Of a stretch of DNA of 64,000 bases, positions 26,188 to 43,410 are shown in pieces. Where the stretch lies: positions 33,947,001 to 34,011,000 of the forward strand of contig NC_092591.1 in the NCBI RefSeq assembly GCF_047663525.1. Direction: 5' to 3'. The position numbers and the translations under genes were made by a program. Positions within the stretch are counted from its first letter, which is position 1. Each line of letters starts with the position of its first letter. The DNA comes from Anas platyrhynchos. Its lineage: Eukaryota; Chordata; Aves; Anseriformes; Anatidae. The notes under the pieces are model-generated. The model was given only the letters and a program-made list of their open reading frames with translations, made no database searches and was not told the DNA's origin.

Positions 26188-29100
26188 ATATGTATATATA
26201 TTTAAGCAGCTCCCAGTAACACAGCATTCCTTTACAGGGTATTTCAGTATCATTATTTAGTGAGTTAGTATGGTTTAGCACAGTTGATCTACAATTTTTT
26301 TCCCGTCAGTGGATAGTTGTCAGCCTTCACCTTCTTAGAGACCACTTTTCCCAGATTTGTAGTGGTAAATGCTGGAAAAGCTGTTTAGATCGGAGCTGGC
26401 TATTGCTGTGTCTTCTGTGGATCATAATGTGGCAGTTTAGACTAGGACTGCAGGGCTGACAGTCAGAGACCTGTTCTGCTTCTGACTTGCTCTGGGACTT
26501 TTGAATTCCACTTAATTTTTCTGTCCGTCTTTTTTCCTGCTTGTATAACATCTACTGTTAAGGAGACTTAATTGTTTTTATTGAAGCATTTTGAAATCTA
26601 CAGTTAAAATGCTGAAGATGTGCTGAATACTGTTGCTGTGTTTAATATTCCCTGCTGCTTTCTGAAGAGCTGTGCTCTCCACACCCAAGAGGCAGAAAAC
26701 GTCTGTTACTCAAGCATTGATATTATATTTGTGACCTTTCTCCAGACTGGCATCTCACAGAACTGGAGACCAGCATAAAAGAATGAGTAGAGGAGAAATC
26801 CAGGAACAATAATGAGAAGAAAGAACTGGGTTAAAAAAAAAGGTGGCGGGGGGGAGAGAAAGGGGCAAAAATCTTGGATTGAACAGAAACCCACTGTGCT
26901 CTATGAGGTTGGGTGATTCAGGAATGAAGAATGCAGATGGAAGGGTTTGCTCATGTCCCTTTTTGTTTTTTTCAAGTGTATTTACGTATACAAAAATGAA
27001 TGTTCTTCTAGCAGTGCTTATTTATACATCTTCTAGATGTATTCATAAAACTAGCTAAGGTTCCCTGCAGCCTGTTCAAAGATGACCTTCATGGATGTGC
27101 AGAAGTAACTGTGCTATTGTGTCAAAGTTCAGTTTTTAGGGTAACTAAAGGAAGTCAAATGCCCTTTGTCCAGGCCTTTGTAAATTGAAGATGACTGCAG
27201 CTTGTGTGTGTCTGTCAATGTCTTTGTTCATGATTTATGTCTAACTCATGGAAGTGTTTATTTTATGAAAGCATTGCAGGCCTTTGGCTCCGATGCTTTG
27301 GAATTAGTGTCCAGTGAGCACTGGAAGAAAGCTGTGTTGCTTGCCTTTATTTTCAGGTTATGAAAATGGTATACCAGTATCCTGGGGTGTTCAGCAATGT
27401 GATACTGTTCTGATTGGGTTTGTTAGTCAGCACTACTCCAGACCTTAGTCCTCACTAGAGAACACTGTTATAATTCAGTATAATCCTTCATCCTCACAGT
27501 TCTTCATTGTATGCTGTGCAAAACGATACGTGAAGAAGAGTGTGTAAGTTTCTGACTAGGTGGAGGCCAAATTAGAGGCACCTCAGATCAGTCCATATTG
27601 TCACTGGAAGGCTTCTTTCAAACTTGAATTTAACTATAAATGAGAATAACATGGGTGATTTTTGACTATCCTTGATCGTAACAACATTGTATGATCCAAC
27701 AGAAACAATTATTGACTTTGTAGAGGCTAAACATTAGAAAAACAGGAATGTTTGAAACAAGAAGCGTCTCTAGTTAATACGAAGAAAAGTTCACATAGAA
27801 CTGTATCCAATAAGCATCTCTAGCTAATATGAACCGATATAGAACCGCATCCAATGATTGACTCAAACCATCCCTAGAAATTGAATGAGAAGTGTGTGCA
27901 CGTGATCTTTTGAATATGTGTTAAGAAACGTTTTCTTACCCAGCTGTGAGATCTCAGATATTGGAGTGTCTGTGCCTTAGTGTGGGCTTTTATTTTTTCC
28001 TCCCCTTCAGAATCGTGCATCAGCGTAGAGCAGTGTGAGCATGTGGTATCAGAGCTCCAGGACAGCATGCGCAAAGCCATTCATCTTTACCGCATGGTGA
28101 GTGACCTCAGACACAGGCTCTATTTTAGCAGGTTGGCTTTACAGTCCACAAGCACTTAATATGTGTGCTTGCATGCTCAAAGTATTCTCTTGACTGTGTG
28201 TTCAGTGGCAGAAGCTGCCTGGTTTACTTCTCTGCACCTAAGCTTGAGCTGGGAGGCAGGAACTCCTGATTTCCAACCGCCACATTTTCCAGTGGCTTGC
28301 TACAGTATTCTGAGCAAATCAATTAGCTTTACAGATTGTTCTTCCTATTTGTAAGCTGAAGATAACAGTACGCTCCTTTTCAAAGGGGTATTAGGGAATT
28401 AGTTAATATTTATACCATGCTTCAGAGATATAGAATATTGCATGAACTTTAAATTTTATTATCACCTTCTGTTCCCTGTCTTTGATGCTTGGGAAAAGTA
28501 TTAGCAAATTATCGTGGGAATCCAACTGTGAGAAGGAACATGCATCCACTTGCCTGTCCCCCTTACTGCCAGACCATCATTACATGTGGAGTTTTACAAC
28601 AGATCTTGTTTTCTTTGCTTTGCACTGATCTGTCAAGTTGTACGAAGTGTGAGATTTCCACAGTGAGCTTCTGCCATGTGTTCTTCTGCAGCTACAGTCT
28701 CAGTGCTTGCATTAGCTCTGTGACCTCTGCATTCTTGTGACCAGCTGCATCTGGCAGACAGAAAGAAGAGACTGTGGCCCTGTGCTGCAACTGGGAAACA
28801 GTACCTGTTTAGGCCCAGTATAAAGGGGTCGCTACCCAAAAATGTACTTTCCACCTCTGTCATATTGGAGTAATGCCTCTGTTGCTCGTATGACTAGCTG
28901 TATTGGATGCATACATATATGACTAAATTGGCAGTCTCAAATGTTGAAGAAAAGGACAGTTACATGGTCTGTTAATCTTCTTCATGGCTTCACTACTGTA
29001 AAGGGCTGAAACTGGTTACTTTTTGCTCTATCTAAAACCCAATGCATTCTTTTTTCTTTTCTTTTGCCTCTTTATTTTCAGGTGTTAAATGATACGGAGT

Positions 29101-29375
29101 CTTCTACTGACAAAGATAAAATAGCAGGCCTCCTGACAGAAGCATTCTCCTTAATGAAGAAAGAATTGGATTCCCTGAAGGATGAGGAAGAGCTTCCAAA
29201 AGTTGCAGAGGTACTGGCACAGTCTCAAGATACCACTAGGCCACCAAATGATGGATCTGGTGCCAATCTACCAAGTCCCAAGAGTCTGGGAGATGAGCAG
29301 ACACTAGCTTTGCTGGAACAGTACTCAGAGCTATTGCTACAAGCTGTGGAACGACGGATGGACAAAAAACTTTAA
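1721..29375 (+). CDS. MAPKBP1: MAPKBP1, 3' part of gene (17 coding exons, stop included)
   Basis: MAPKBP1 (JNKBP1) is a cytoplasmic/spindle-pole WD-repeat scaffold that binds JNK-pathway kinases and is the paralogue of WDR62. Seventeen exons join in phase into 1,057 codons plus TAA; the 5' exons lie outside the window. Exons 1-6 encode the last WD-repeat blades (for example [48 protein letters not shown]). Exons 7-15 encode the long disordered Ser/Pro-rich region with conserved islands [58 protein letters not shown] and [20 protein letters not shown]. Exons 16-17 encode the helical C-terminal tail ending [21 protein letters not shown] minus its last residue in family wording; it likely self-associates. 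These islands match MAPKBP1 better than WDR62 as I remember them, and JMJD7 immediately downstream agrees. No frameshift or internal stop was found. Coding total in window is 3,176 nt. Confidence 0.95.
2229..2350 (+). CDS. MAPKBP1: MAPKBP1 visible exon 2 (WD repeat)
   Basis: The acceptor is ttgcttag and the donor gttagt. The exon enters in phase 0, reads [20 protein letters not shown], then [20 protein letters not shown], and leaves two bases of an Arg codon. The family residues are nearly unchanged from the human protein. Confidence 0.95.
3348..3423 (+). CDS. MAPKBP1: MAPKBP1 visible exon 3 (WD repeat)
   Basis: The acceptor is cccccag and the donor gtaagt. One base completes Arg, followed by [20 protein letters not shown] and GTLIK. 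It exits in phase 0 into the next WD blade. Confidence 0.95.
5071..5182 (+). CDS. MAPKBP1: MAPKBP1 visible exon 4 (WD repeat)
   Basis: The acceptor is tcctaaacag and the donor gtaggg. It reads [20 protein letters not shown] then [17 protein letters not shown], a typical blade ending in a GHS turn. One base of a Glu codon carries over to the next exon. Confidence 0.95.
5750..5813 (+). CDS. MAPKBP1: MAPKBP1 visible exon 5 (WD repeat)
   Basis: The acceptor is ttcacacag and the donor gtaagg. It reads [20 protein letters not shown] then D and two bases of a Ser codon. This is the start of the final WD blade. Confidence 0.95.
8773..8898 (+). CDS. MAPKBP1: MAPKBP1 visible exon 6 (end of WD domain)
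   Basis: The acceptor is ctctttcag and the donor gtgagc. It opens with [20 protein letters not shown], closing the WD domain, and continues with the basic linker [20 protein letters not shown] and LM. Past this exon the sequence becomes disordered and less conserved. Confidence 0.94.
10865..11560 (-). mobile_element. Old CR1-type LINE remnant (3' portion), reversed
   Basis: The left end, tgcctttctgggtcaatcca, resembles the reverse complement of the amniote CR1 3' tail (ggctagatgg...tctgacccag). The middle (ctgcaccctcccatggtgac followed by aagttccagaagttcactat) matches the pattern of the inverted LINE body common in turtles and birds. Reading frames are destroyed. It lies in the 6.2-kb MAPKBP1 intron. 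Boundaries are approximate. Confidence 0.55.
15089..15237 (+). CDS. MAPKBP1: MAPKBP1 visible exon 7 (acidic linker)
   Basis: The acceptor is cctcccag and the donor gtataa. It encodes a Ser-rich start ([20 protein letters not shown]), the acidic stretch [10 protein letters not shown], then [17 protein letters not shown]. The [14 protein letters not shown] core matches human MAPKBP1. The preceding intron is about 6.2 kb. Confidence 0.92.
15913..15962 (+). CDS. MAPKBP1: MAPKBP1 visible exon 8 (50-nt small exon)
   Basis: The acceptor is ccctttccag and the donor gtgagt. The exon reads [26 protein letters not shown] is the conserved island. Its small size makes it easy for gene finders to miss, but phase and motif both support it. 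Confidence 0.9.
16475..16711 (+). CDS. MAPKBP1: MAPKBP1 visible exon 9
   Basis: The acceptor is ccttcag and the donor gtaagg. Seventy-nine codons in phase 0 include [10 protein letters not shown] and the conserved [10 protein letters not shown], then a Ser-rich [13 protein letters not shown] segment that looks like a phosphorylation target (inference). Confidence 0.94.
17664..17833 (+). CDS. MAPKBP1: MAPKBP1 visible exon 10
   Basis: The acceptor is ttaaccag. It reads [20 protein letters not shown] and [20 protein letters not shown], then [16 protein letters not shown]. The donor is gtcaaa, weak after the GT, but it keeps phase; reading on would hit TAG within 15 codons. Confidence 0.92.
19376..19521 (+). 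CDS. MAPKBP1: MAPKBP1 visible exon 11
   Basis: The acceptor is tcttgtag and the donor gtaaga. It contains the strongly conserved island [20 protein letters not shown] followed by HPNE, and enters with a Ser codon split across the intron. Confidence 0.94.
20011..20181 (+). CDS. MAPKBP1: MAPKBP1 visible exon 12
   Basis: The acceptor is ctttttccag and the donor gtacag. It reads [20 protein letters not shown], an acidic run, and the island [17 protein letters not shown]. This closely matches the human [14 protein letters not shown] and PDQEQFLKQHFETL segments. Confidence 0.94.
20977..21055 (+). CDS. MAPKBP1: MAPKBP1 visible exon 13
   Basis: The acceptor is atttttag and the donor gtatgg. It is 79 nt and reads [20 protein letters not shown] then SQSPALR. 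The SISSRFL island is shared with human MAPKBP1. Confidence 0.9.
21589..21608 (+). repeat. A20 run followed by a GA-rich tract
   Basis: Twenty A bases, then gagagaaagagaagaagaaa, in the intron between MAPKBP1 visible exons 13 and 14. It may be the tail of a retroposed sequence; no parent was recognised. Confidence 0.85.
22586..22896 (+). CDS. MAPKBP1: MAPKBP1 visible exon 14
   Basis: The acceptor is attctctag and the donor gtaagg. It encodes a Ser/Thr/Pro-rich stretch starting [20 protein letters not shown] and ends with the conserved [11 protein letters not shown]. It leaves one base of the next Asp codon. Confidence 0.93.
23689..24600 (+). CDS. MAPKBP1: MAPKBP1 visible exon 15 (largest, 912 nt)
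   Basis: The acceptor is aattttcacag. The exon encodes about 304 disordered Ser/Pro-rich residues, with islands [20 protein letters not shown] and [20 protein letters not shown]. The chosen donor (gtgtgc after 24,600) is phase 1 and gives [13 protein letters not shown], which aligns with human SQDSEPAVSLEQC. A stronger in-phase donor, gtgaga after 24,750, would add 50 codons. Confidence 0.9.
26136..26202 (+). repeat. Compound TA / TATG microsatellite
   Basis: A TA dinucleotide run (to about 26,163) followed by TATG tetranucleotide units and a further TA-rich end, in the MAPKBP1 intron between visible exons 15 and 16. Likely length-polymorphic. Confidence 0.95.
27762..27855 (+). repeat. Imperfect tandem duplication, two units of 50 and 44 bp
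   Basis: Unit 1 (27,762-27,811) and unit 2 (27,812-27,855) both start aagc-tctctag and end catccaat/tatccaat. Unit 2 lacks about 6 bases. The pair lies in the MAPKBP1 intron upstream of visible exon 16. Confidence 0.85.
28011..28096 (+). CDS. MAPKBP1: MAPKBP1 visible exon 16 (C-terminal helix)
   Basis: The acceptor is tccccttcag and the donor gtgagt. It reads [20 protein letters not shown] then KAIHLYRM, an amphipathic helix matching human VSLEQCEQLVAELRGSVRQA. It exits in phase 0. Confidence 0.94.
28240..28430 (+). mobile_element. MIR-like SINE remnant
   Basis: The order of weakly conserved blocks matches MIR: ctgagcaaatcaattagctt (like ccttgggcaagtcacttaac), ttcctatttgtaagctgaag, ataacagta, then agggaattagttaatattta. 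It is heavily diverged and sits in the intron before the last MAPKBP1 exon. Confidence 0.55.
29082..29375 (+). CDS. MAPKBP1: MAPKBP1 terminal coding exon 17
   Basis: The acceptor is tttattttcag. Ninety-seven codons end with [20 protein letters not shown], Leu and TAA. The last helix is the best conserved part of the tail and carries heptad-like Leu spacing, consistent with dimerisation (inference). Confidence 0.95.
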   Translation: MLNDTESSTDKDKIAGLLTEAFSLMKKELDSLKDEEELPKVAEVLAQSQDTTRPPNDGSGANLPSPKSLGDEQTLALLEQYSELLLQAVERRMDKKL

Positions 29376-30867
29376 AAGCAGTGTCTTTCAGGTGCTTGTG
29401 AATACACAGAAATAATCCCAAGAGAAGGACCACAGAGAGATCTTCAGACTGATGCGATCATCATGCTGGTCTAGAGCTGGTGGGGTGACCTTTAGAAATT
29501 GATTTCCTCAGGCCCCTACAACTGACTTGCTCTAATTCTTAGCAATGTGCTGGCCACAATTTTAATATTTTTTTTCCCCAATTGTCTTCAAATTCCTGTC
29601 TCTAGACAAAGTTTTGAAAGAGGAGTTTGGAGAAATTGCCTGGAAATTTCTCCATAGCCAGGAGATCAGGATGTTTGGCACCTAAAGAAACAAAGAAAAT
29701 CCCGTTTATCCAAGCAATTCTGAACTGCTGACTAAATACAAAGGAGTTCCAGTGAAGCCACTCCCTTTTTCTCCAAGGCTTCAGGAGAATCAAGAAGCAG
29801 ACTTTTTATGGGTTTATTTATTAATTTATTATTTTCTGACTGTTACTCTATGTCACATTTGTGACTATTACCTTTATTCTTTAACAAAAAATGTCAATCC
29901 CTTGCCATATCCCAGCGAGACACAATCTCTGTATTATAAATCCCCAACAGGGAGACAGGCTGGAGTGTCTGTGCAATTAATGAACTGTTTCTGCTTAGAT
30001 CTTGTCTTTCTGTTCTTTCTTTTCCTGCCATAGCTTGTTACCTAGAGTAATCTTACTGTTGTCTTGACTACTCTGTCTGCTTTTCTCTTGTTTCACAAGA
30101 CAGTCCCCATACTGTGTTGTTATCTGTGTTCACCTCCAGGGGGTAAGACTTTGCAACCCTTAGACCAAGCTTTGGAGTTTGCTTAATGAAGTCATTAGTG
30201 ATATTTTTAATCTGGAATTTGACATTATGTTGATATTCATGTACTGCAGTCTTTTTTTCCTGACGACGTTTTAAAAAGATTTAAATACAAATATGAAAGT
30301 TTGTTTCAGCCAGCTTTCACGATTAGGATTTGGATATCAACTTTGATGTTACCATGACTGGGAAATTTGGGGTTATGATTTATTTGCTGAGAAGTGACGT
30401 TGAAAACCTGGTTTCCATCTCATACAGCATAACTCTGGATTTGAGAGATCTTCAGTGCAACTGCTCATTCATATCATTTGTTGATTTCACTGTCTTGATG
30501 GAAAAATGTTTTCTTGCTTGACAGGAAAACGGTACTTACGTCCCAAGAAAACTGGGATTCTCTTTCCTTTTGTAAATCTATTTCTCCTACCTGCAGAAAA
30601 TGGTTTCCCTAGAACTTTGAACTAAGATATTTTTGAATGTGTTTTCTACCATTCCCCTACCTCCTCCCCCAGACTCTTTTCATTAATTTCTTGACTGAAA
30701 CAGAAAATCTTCTTTGCATTTGTGTGTGCAATTCTCTTTTCACCCTGTGGAGCTTCTCTAAACCTATGCTGACCTGTGTTTGTTATGGCTTAAAAATGTC
30801 CAGTGATACTTTACTAGTCAATGATAAGCTAAGAAAAACAAACAAACAAAAAAACAATATTAAAACC

Positions 30868-30873
30868 AATAAA
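30868..30873 (+). terminator. MAPKBP1: Possible proximal poly(A) signal of MAPKBP1
   Basis: AATAAA lies about 1.5 kb past the stop in A-rich sequence. It would give a shorter 3'UTR isoform. No strong downstream GU-rich element stands out, so this is weaker than the distal site. Confidence 0.35.
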
Positions 30874-32871
30874 AACTCTTCAGCACCTTCCCCCTTATTC
30901 CCACTCCTTTTCACAGCAGAGGCAGATGCACAAAACGCTTTGTTTCTTCCTCCATCTTCAGACTTTTATTTATTTTAAGGCAGAGTAGTGCAATCCCATT
31001 TTATAAAACTAATGCAAGAAGAAGCTTCCAAGTGGGTGAGAGAATGCTAGCATCTGGAAGTCACTAAAGGTAGTCAGTCACTTTGTTCCATAGGTTAAGG
31101 GCCCAAAGCAATCTTCTTTTGCTTTACTGTCCTGGTTGGCATCTTTTTGAAATCCTGTTGCTCTCTGAAATGCACTCTGTTATCTTGCTTTGTTTTATGT
31201 CCTTTCTGTGACTGGGGATCTGCATTGCAGCCTTTTTCTACTGGGACAGCCAGACTGGCGACCTATTTCTTCAATATACTCTAGGGATGAATTATCTGCA
31301 GTTCTTGCTCTCCCCCTGACAGGTTTGCTGGCTGATCACCACTGCTGAATGCTTCAGGACATGGCAGCATGGCAAGCACTTTCAGGGCTTTCCAGCTTTT
31401 TCTGCCTGTAACGTAGATCTGCTTCATCAAATGTTTCAGGTGTCCTTGCTAACCTTTCCTTCCATGGGCTTGTACTGAAACTTTAGAAGTGTTGTCTTCT
31501 AGTCTTGTCCCAGCATTGCGCTCTTCTGAATCAGTTGTGCAAGACAGGTTTGTAAAGACAAGTTGAAAAGTAGACAAAATTTCTGGCAGTTTCCTTAAGT
31601 GAAAAGTTGTGCTGGAGATGCTGTGAGTGGAATGGTGGCAGTTATGGGTCTGTGACAGAGTTAGCGTGGGCCAAGCTTGCTTTTAAGGAGATTAGTTCCT
31701 CCACTTCCAGACTGTGAACATGTATGTCCTAGTATGCAAGAAATTTCTTGCTGTACTGGGGCCACAAGACACTCAGGTAAAATAGCAGTCCCTTCAACCC
31801 AGGTATCTTTTGGTACAATGGTTTGAGGGTCCTTTATATTACTTCCTTGTGCAATTTTATTCCATTTTATTATTTCAGCTGTGAGGTAGTGACAAAAGGG
31901 GTCAGAGAGAGCCAGAGGCCGTAATGAAATTCACATTGAGGCACAGAGCAACAACCAGTGAAGCTGGCATAGAGATACAAAACAAAGCTCCTTGGAAATG
32001 AGACGTGGAGCAAATTTGATTTTTAGGCTGATCAAAGTGGGTTTTGTTTCCTGGAGTGGATTTTGCTTGGGGGTCATGGCTGCATGCAGGAAACCAGAGG
32101 TAAATTATTCAGAATGATGATTAAAGAGTTGGGCAAGTAGATCAGCTGGAGGATGATTGTATAGTTTAAATTAGAATAGTATGTGTAGGACATTCAGGAA
32201 AACAAAGTAGAAGTAGAGAGTCTTGGCCTGAGGAACATCACTTGGCCAATAACCATGAAAGGCATAGTACAGAAAGGCTTCAGGAAAGTAGATTTAGGAC
32301 TGAGGTGGTGATCAGTAATTGAAGAATGAATTGAAAGATGTTTTTTTAAAGATGCCCTATTGGGCCTCTTGTTTCTTTGCTTGCTGTCCTCTAAGTAACT
32401 GCATATTAAAAGGCAAAATTGTCAGCTGCTTGCCCAAGGTATGGCAGTTAAGAACTGGGTAGTGGAAGTCCTGTAAAGGAGATGCTAGTGCCACAAGTTT
32501 GTTGCTCAGAGGCGTGACGAGATAGTGCTGCTGTTTGAGACTGATGCAACTGACTCTTCCCTGGTAACTTCCTATTGCTGGCAGTAGGAAGTATCCCTAA
32601 AAAATCTAGTTTACAGCAAAAAGAGAGCATAAACGTGTTACATTTTGTTGCACCTTGTGAGTATGGTTCACTACAGGCTGTCCATTAGGCCAAGTAGAGA
32701 AAAACTGAGTGGTAGTTGCCTGGGAAGTGAAAAGGCTTATGGGAGGAGGTAATAAACTTGAGTCTATCCCCCTTACTGCTTTGGGATCCCTCTTACTGGT
32801 TTGTGTGGGTGTTAGCAGAGGTACAACCAGGCACCTGTATTAAACCAAGTTATTTGTTTAACATAGTCTAT

Positions 32872-32891
32872 AAAAAAAAAAAAAAAAAAAA
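32872..32891 (+). repeat. A20 homopolymer in the MAPKBP1 3'UTR
   Basis: Twenty consecutive A bases. It may be the tail of an old retroposed copy or a simple repeat; no flanking target-site duplication was recognised. Confidence 0.85.
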
Positions 32892-34005
32892 GAATTTAGA
32901 TCTACCCGTTCTCCTTACATATGTTTTATCCCTTATACCCAACATTCCTGGTCAAAATGAGAACAGTGTTGTGTTCTCCCCAGCCCCATCTTGATTGTAA
33001 ATAGTGTCACTTTGCCTGCAGGACCCCTTGCTTTGTTCTTAGGCCCTCTGAAGTGGTGCAGGAGGAAGAGCAGCAAACTCAGTGTCATTCCTGCCGTGGG
33101 TCGCTGAGGCCTTCCTCCTTTCCCTCAGTAGCACCCAGGTGATGTGCGATGTTGGTGCGTTTCCTCCACTTCCTCTCTCAGGTTGTCTTCTCTTTTCTGT
33201 CAGCTCTCCCAGGTGATGGTTGGGGTAGGCTTTAGAGCATCCTTGCCAAAATCCCCCATTTGGAGAATTCATCACACCTCAGAGAACTGGGGTGTTTCCC
33301 TACAGGAGTAGAACATACAAACTTAATTTTTTTAAAGAAAGGATATGTATATAATTATATATAAGGAAAAATACAGATATTTAAACACCATTGGTAAAAT
33401 TCATGCATGTATATGGTGTCATCTCCCCCCTTCCCTGTCCCCAGATGTGCAACATCCAGGATACTAAATGATGAAAACCTCAAGAAAATAATAGAAGCAG
33501 GTCTTGTGCGGCCCCTGAGCGAGCAGGCTGTCCTGTGGGGTAAGACAAGCACGCCCCGTGTTTCAGGCTGAGGGGTGTAGAGAACAGTGGGCACTGGGCT
33601 CTGTGTTCGTGTGGGTGACCTGCTGTACCGAGGGATGGGAAATGCGTGGGGCAGCAACTTTAGGAATAAGCCATGTCCACCCTGCATGTCTTGTGTATGC
33701 CCCAGGCACCGGACAGCTCCACCTGTGGTCTTCAACACTACCCTTCTCCTTCAGTGAGCAACAGCCCAACCCTCTTGCTTTATTTATAAATGTGTTTTTA
33801 TACTTTGCCTCCAAGTAAAATAATCCTTTAAAATGTCTTTTTTTTTAATTTGAAAAAAAAATAAAAAGTTGTTCGTTTTTTCTTTTTGTTTTTCTTTTCT
33901 TTATTTTTATTTTTATTTTTTTTTGCACTGTGAGGCTTCCCCCCCCCGTTGCGGGAGCTGTTTTTAACTCTGTATTCCTTTGTACTCCGTGTCTTAAACC
34001 GTTTC

Positions 34006-34011
34006 AATAAA
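34006..34011 (+). terminator. MAPKBP1: Distal poly(A) signal of MAPKBP1
   Basis: A canonical AATAAA sits in gtttcaataaaaacgtgag, followed within about 20-50 bases by moderately GT/C-rich sequence and a T15 run (34,063-34,077). It lies immediately before the GC-rich JMJD7 promoter and is the last MAPKBP1-type signal before the next gene. Confidence 0.7.
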
Positions 34012-34176
34012 AACGTGAGCATTTGGTACAGCCGTTCCTCAACGGGCAGCACCTCCGGACTCTTTTTTTTTTTTTTTCCCCTCAGCCGAGGCCGGGGCCT
34101 CCTCCTCGGGGGGCCGGGACCGTGGCCGGGGGCGGAGCGCGGGGCCGGGCCGGGCCGTGAGGGAGGCGGCGCGGCC

Positions 34177-42032
<7,856 letters not shown>

Positions 42033-42555
42033 CAGAGGTGGGAGACTCGAGCTGGCAATCTTTCTCCCTGATGTGATGCAGTCAGCAGCATCTGTGACTG
42101 GAATACAGACCTGATTCAAGTGAAAAGAACTGAACACTGAATTATCTTCAACAACATCTGTCAAAACAGCCCATGGCTATTTTGCTTGATTTCAGAGTCT
42201 TGGGTCAATTGGCTGGGTTTTTTGGCTTGTAAGTAGAAGATGTGATATCAGCATTTTTAGGACTTTGCATATTGCCCCAGTGATGGTGAACAGAATAAAA
42301 TTTGAAAGGTGGCAATCCGGGTTTTGGAAGTCCCAAAACTGAAGCCATGACATTTGTTCAGGTCTACAGACAGTTTTCGTAACAAGCCAAAGGAAGAATC
42401 TGCTCTGCCACCCGTGCATCGGGCTGCCTCAGTCCAACGTGTACATCCAGCTTAAGGCAAAAATCCTGCCCGGTTGTGATCGCTAAGTTCAGTTGCTGTG
42501 GTGTTTTGGTGGTGAGAAGTTGCAACTTCTGCAATAAAAGGTCAGTTTAAAAGCT
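42033..42555 (+). other. JMJD7: JMJD7 3'UTR (inferred)
   Basis: About 520 bases between the TAG and the region just past an AATAAA at 42,533. No coding signal is seen on either strand. Confidence 0.6.
42533..42538 (+). terminator. JMJD7: JMJD7 poly(A) signal
   Basis: A canonical AATAAA about 500 bases past the JMJD7 stop; the first such hexamer after the stop in a non-A-rich setting. Confidence 0.7.
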
Positions 42556-43230
42556 TACTTCTGTACTAATTTCTGACATTGCTCAAATGATGTGATGCAT
42601 GGAGAACATCTAGAAGGACGTGCAAAGGTCAGTGGTGGCTGTGCTCCCTGTTAAGCTACACGTTTTTATTACCAGTTTCTATTCACCATTGTATTTAAAT
42701 GTAGCTGCATTTTCTTACATCCTCGGTGGTTTTCGAGTTGCTTTGCCATGTCTTCGGTCAACCTGCACGTCACCAGTACATGTATTAATCGGGAAAATGC
42801 AGATACCCTTTAGATAAGTTTGACAATTCTGAAGAAAAAAGTTTTTGTTTTTTTTTTAAGAAATACAGATAAAACCTAAAGCATCATTTCACCTTGTGGT
42901 TCCTGTTCAAAAATTACTGCAAACTCAAGAAGAATTAGACAGGCTTTGTTTCATGGCTAGATTAAAATGTGTTGCTCCAGATTTTCCAGTTTGTTTGTGC
43001 TTGACGTGCCTTGACAAAGGCGCCTGAGCCTATTCTGTGATTGAAGCTGAGCTTTCCATGGGATGGGGGAAAGGCCATATGAATATCTCTTTCTGCCACT
43101 CGAGGTACAGGGATTTAGCCTTTATATGACCAGAAATAAAAGTGCACAGCAGCAGCAAATGACAACTCCTGTCCTTGCAAGCCAGTTGTATTTTTGTAGG
43201 ACACCTGAGACGAGGTGTTTGGCGTGGTGT
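42556..43230. other. JMJD7 to ACOT-like intergenic spacer
   Basis: About 675 bases with no gene. It contains simple T/A-rich stretches near 42,840 and an open frame that runs, without a stop, from 43,063 into the ACOT-like gene but has no family match. Mammals have PLA2G4B downstream of JMJD7; no phospholipase sequence was seen here. Confidence 0.55.
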
Positions 43231-43236
43231 ACCCGA

Positions 43237-43260
43237 ACTACATCTCCCAGCAGTCCATGC
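43237..43260 (+). promoter_or_regulatory. ZNF143/STAF-type promoter motif
   Basis: The core ACTACATCTCCCAGCAGTCC followed by ATGC resembles the ZNF143 (STAF, SBS) consensus ACTACAa-TCCCAG-ATGC. It lies about 150 bases upstream of the ACOT-like ATG, a typical position for this factor near transcription starts. It implies that transcription starts downstream of here, which disfavours the more 5' ATG at 43,063. Confidence 0.65.
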
Positions 43261-43410
43261 TTGCTGGCTGGAGGAAGCAGTCCCGGTGCTTCCCCCTGGA
43301 CTTTGGCAGAGATTTTAAGCGTGAGAAGTGCCGAGCTCTTGCCGTTCCCGTTTGACACAGCCGGCGTCTCGCCAAAACCAGCAGCCTCCGCTCCCCGCCA
43401 GCAGAGCTCG

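Larger units (their letters stand above)
29376..34030 (+). other. MAPKBP1: MAPKBP1 3'UTR (about 4.65 kb, inferred end)
   Basis: This stretch follows the TAA and shows no coding pattern. An early AATAAA is at 30,868 and a distal AATAAA at 34,006. The distal 200 bases (about 33,830-33,950) are extremely T-rich, followed by a C run. A 20-base A run at 32,872-32,891 could cause internal oligo-dT priming. Use of the distal site is inferred from the signal alone. Confidence 0.65.
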
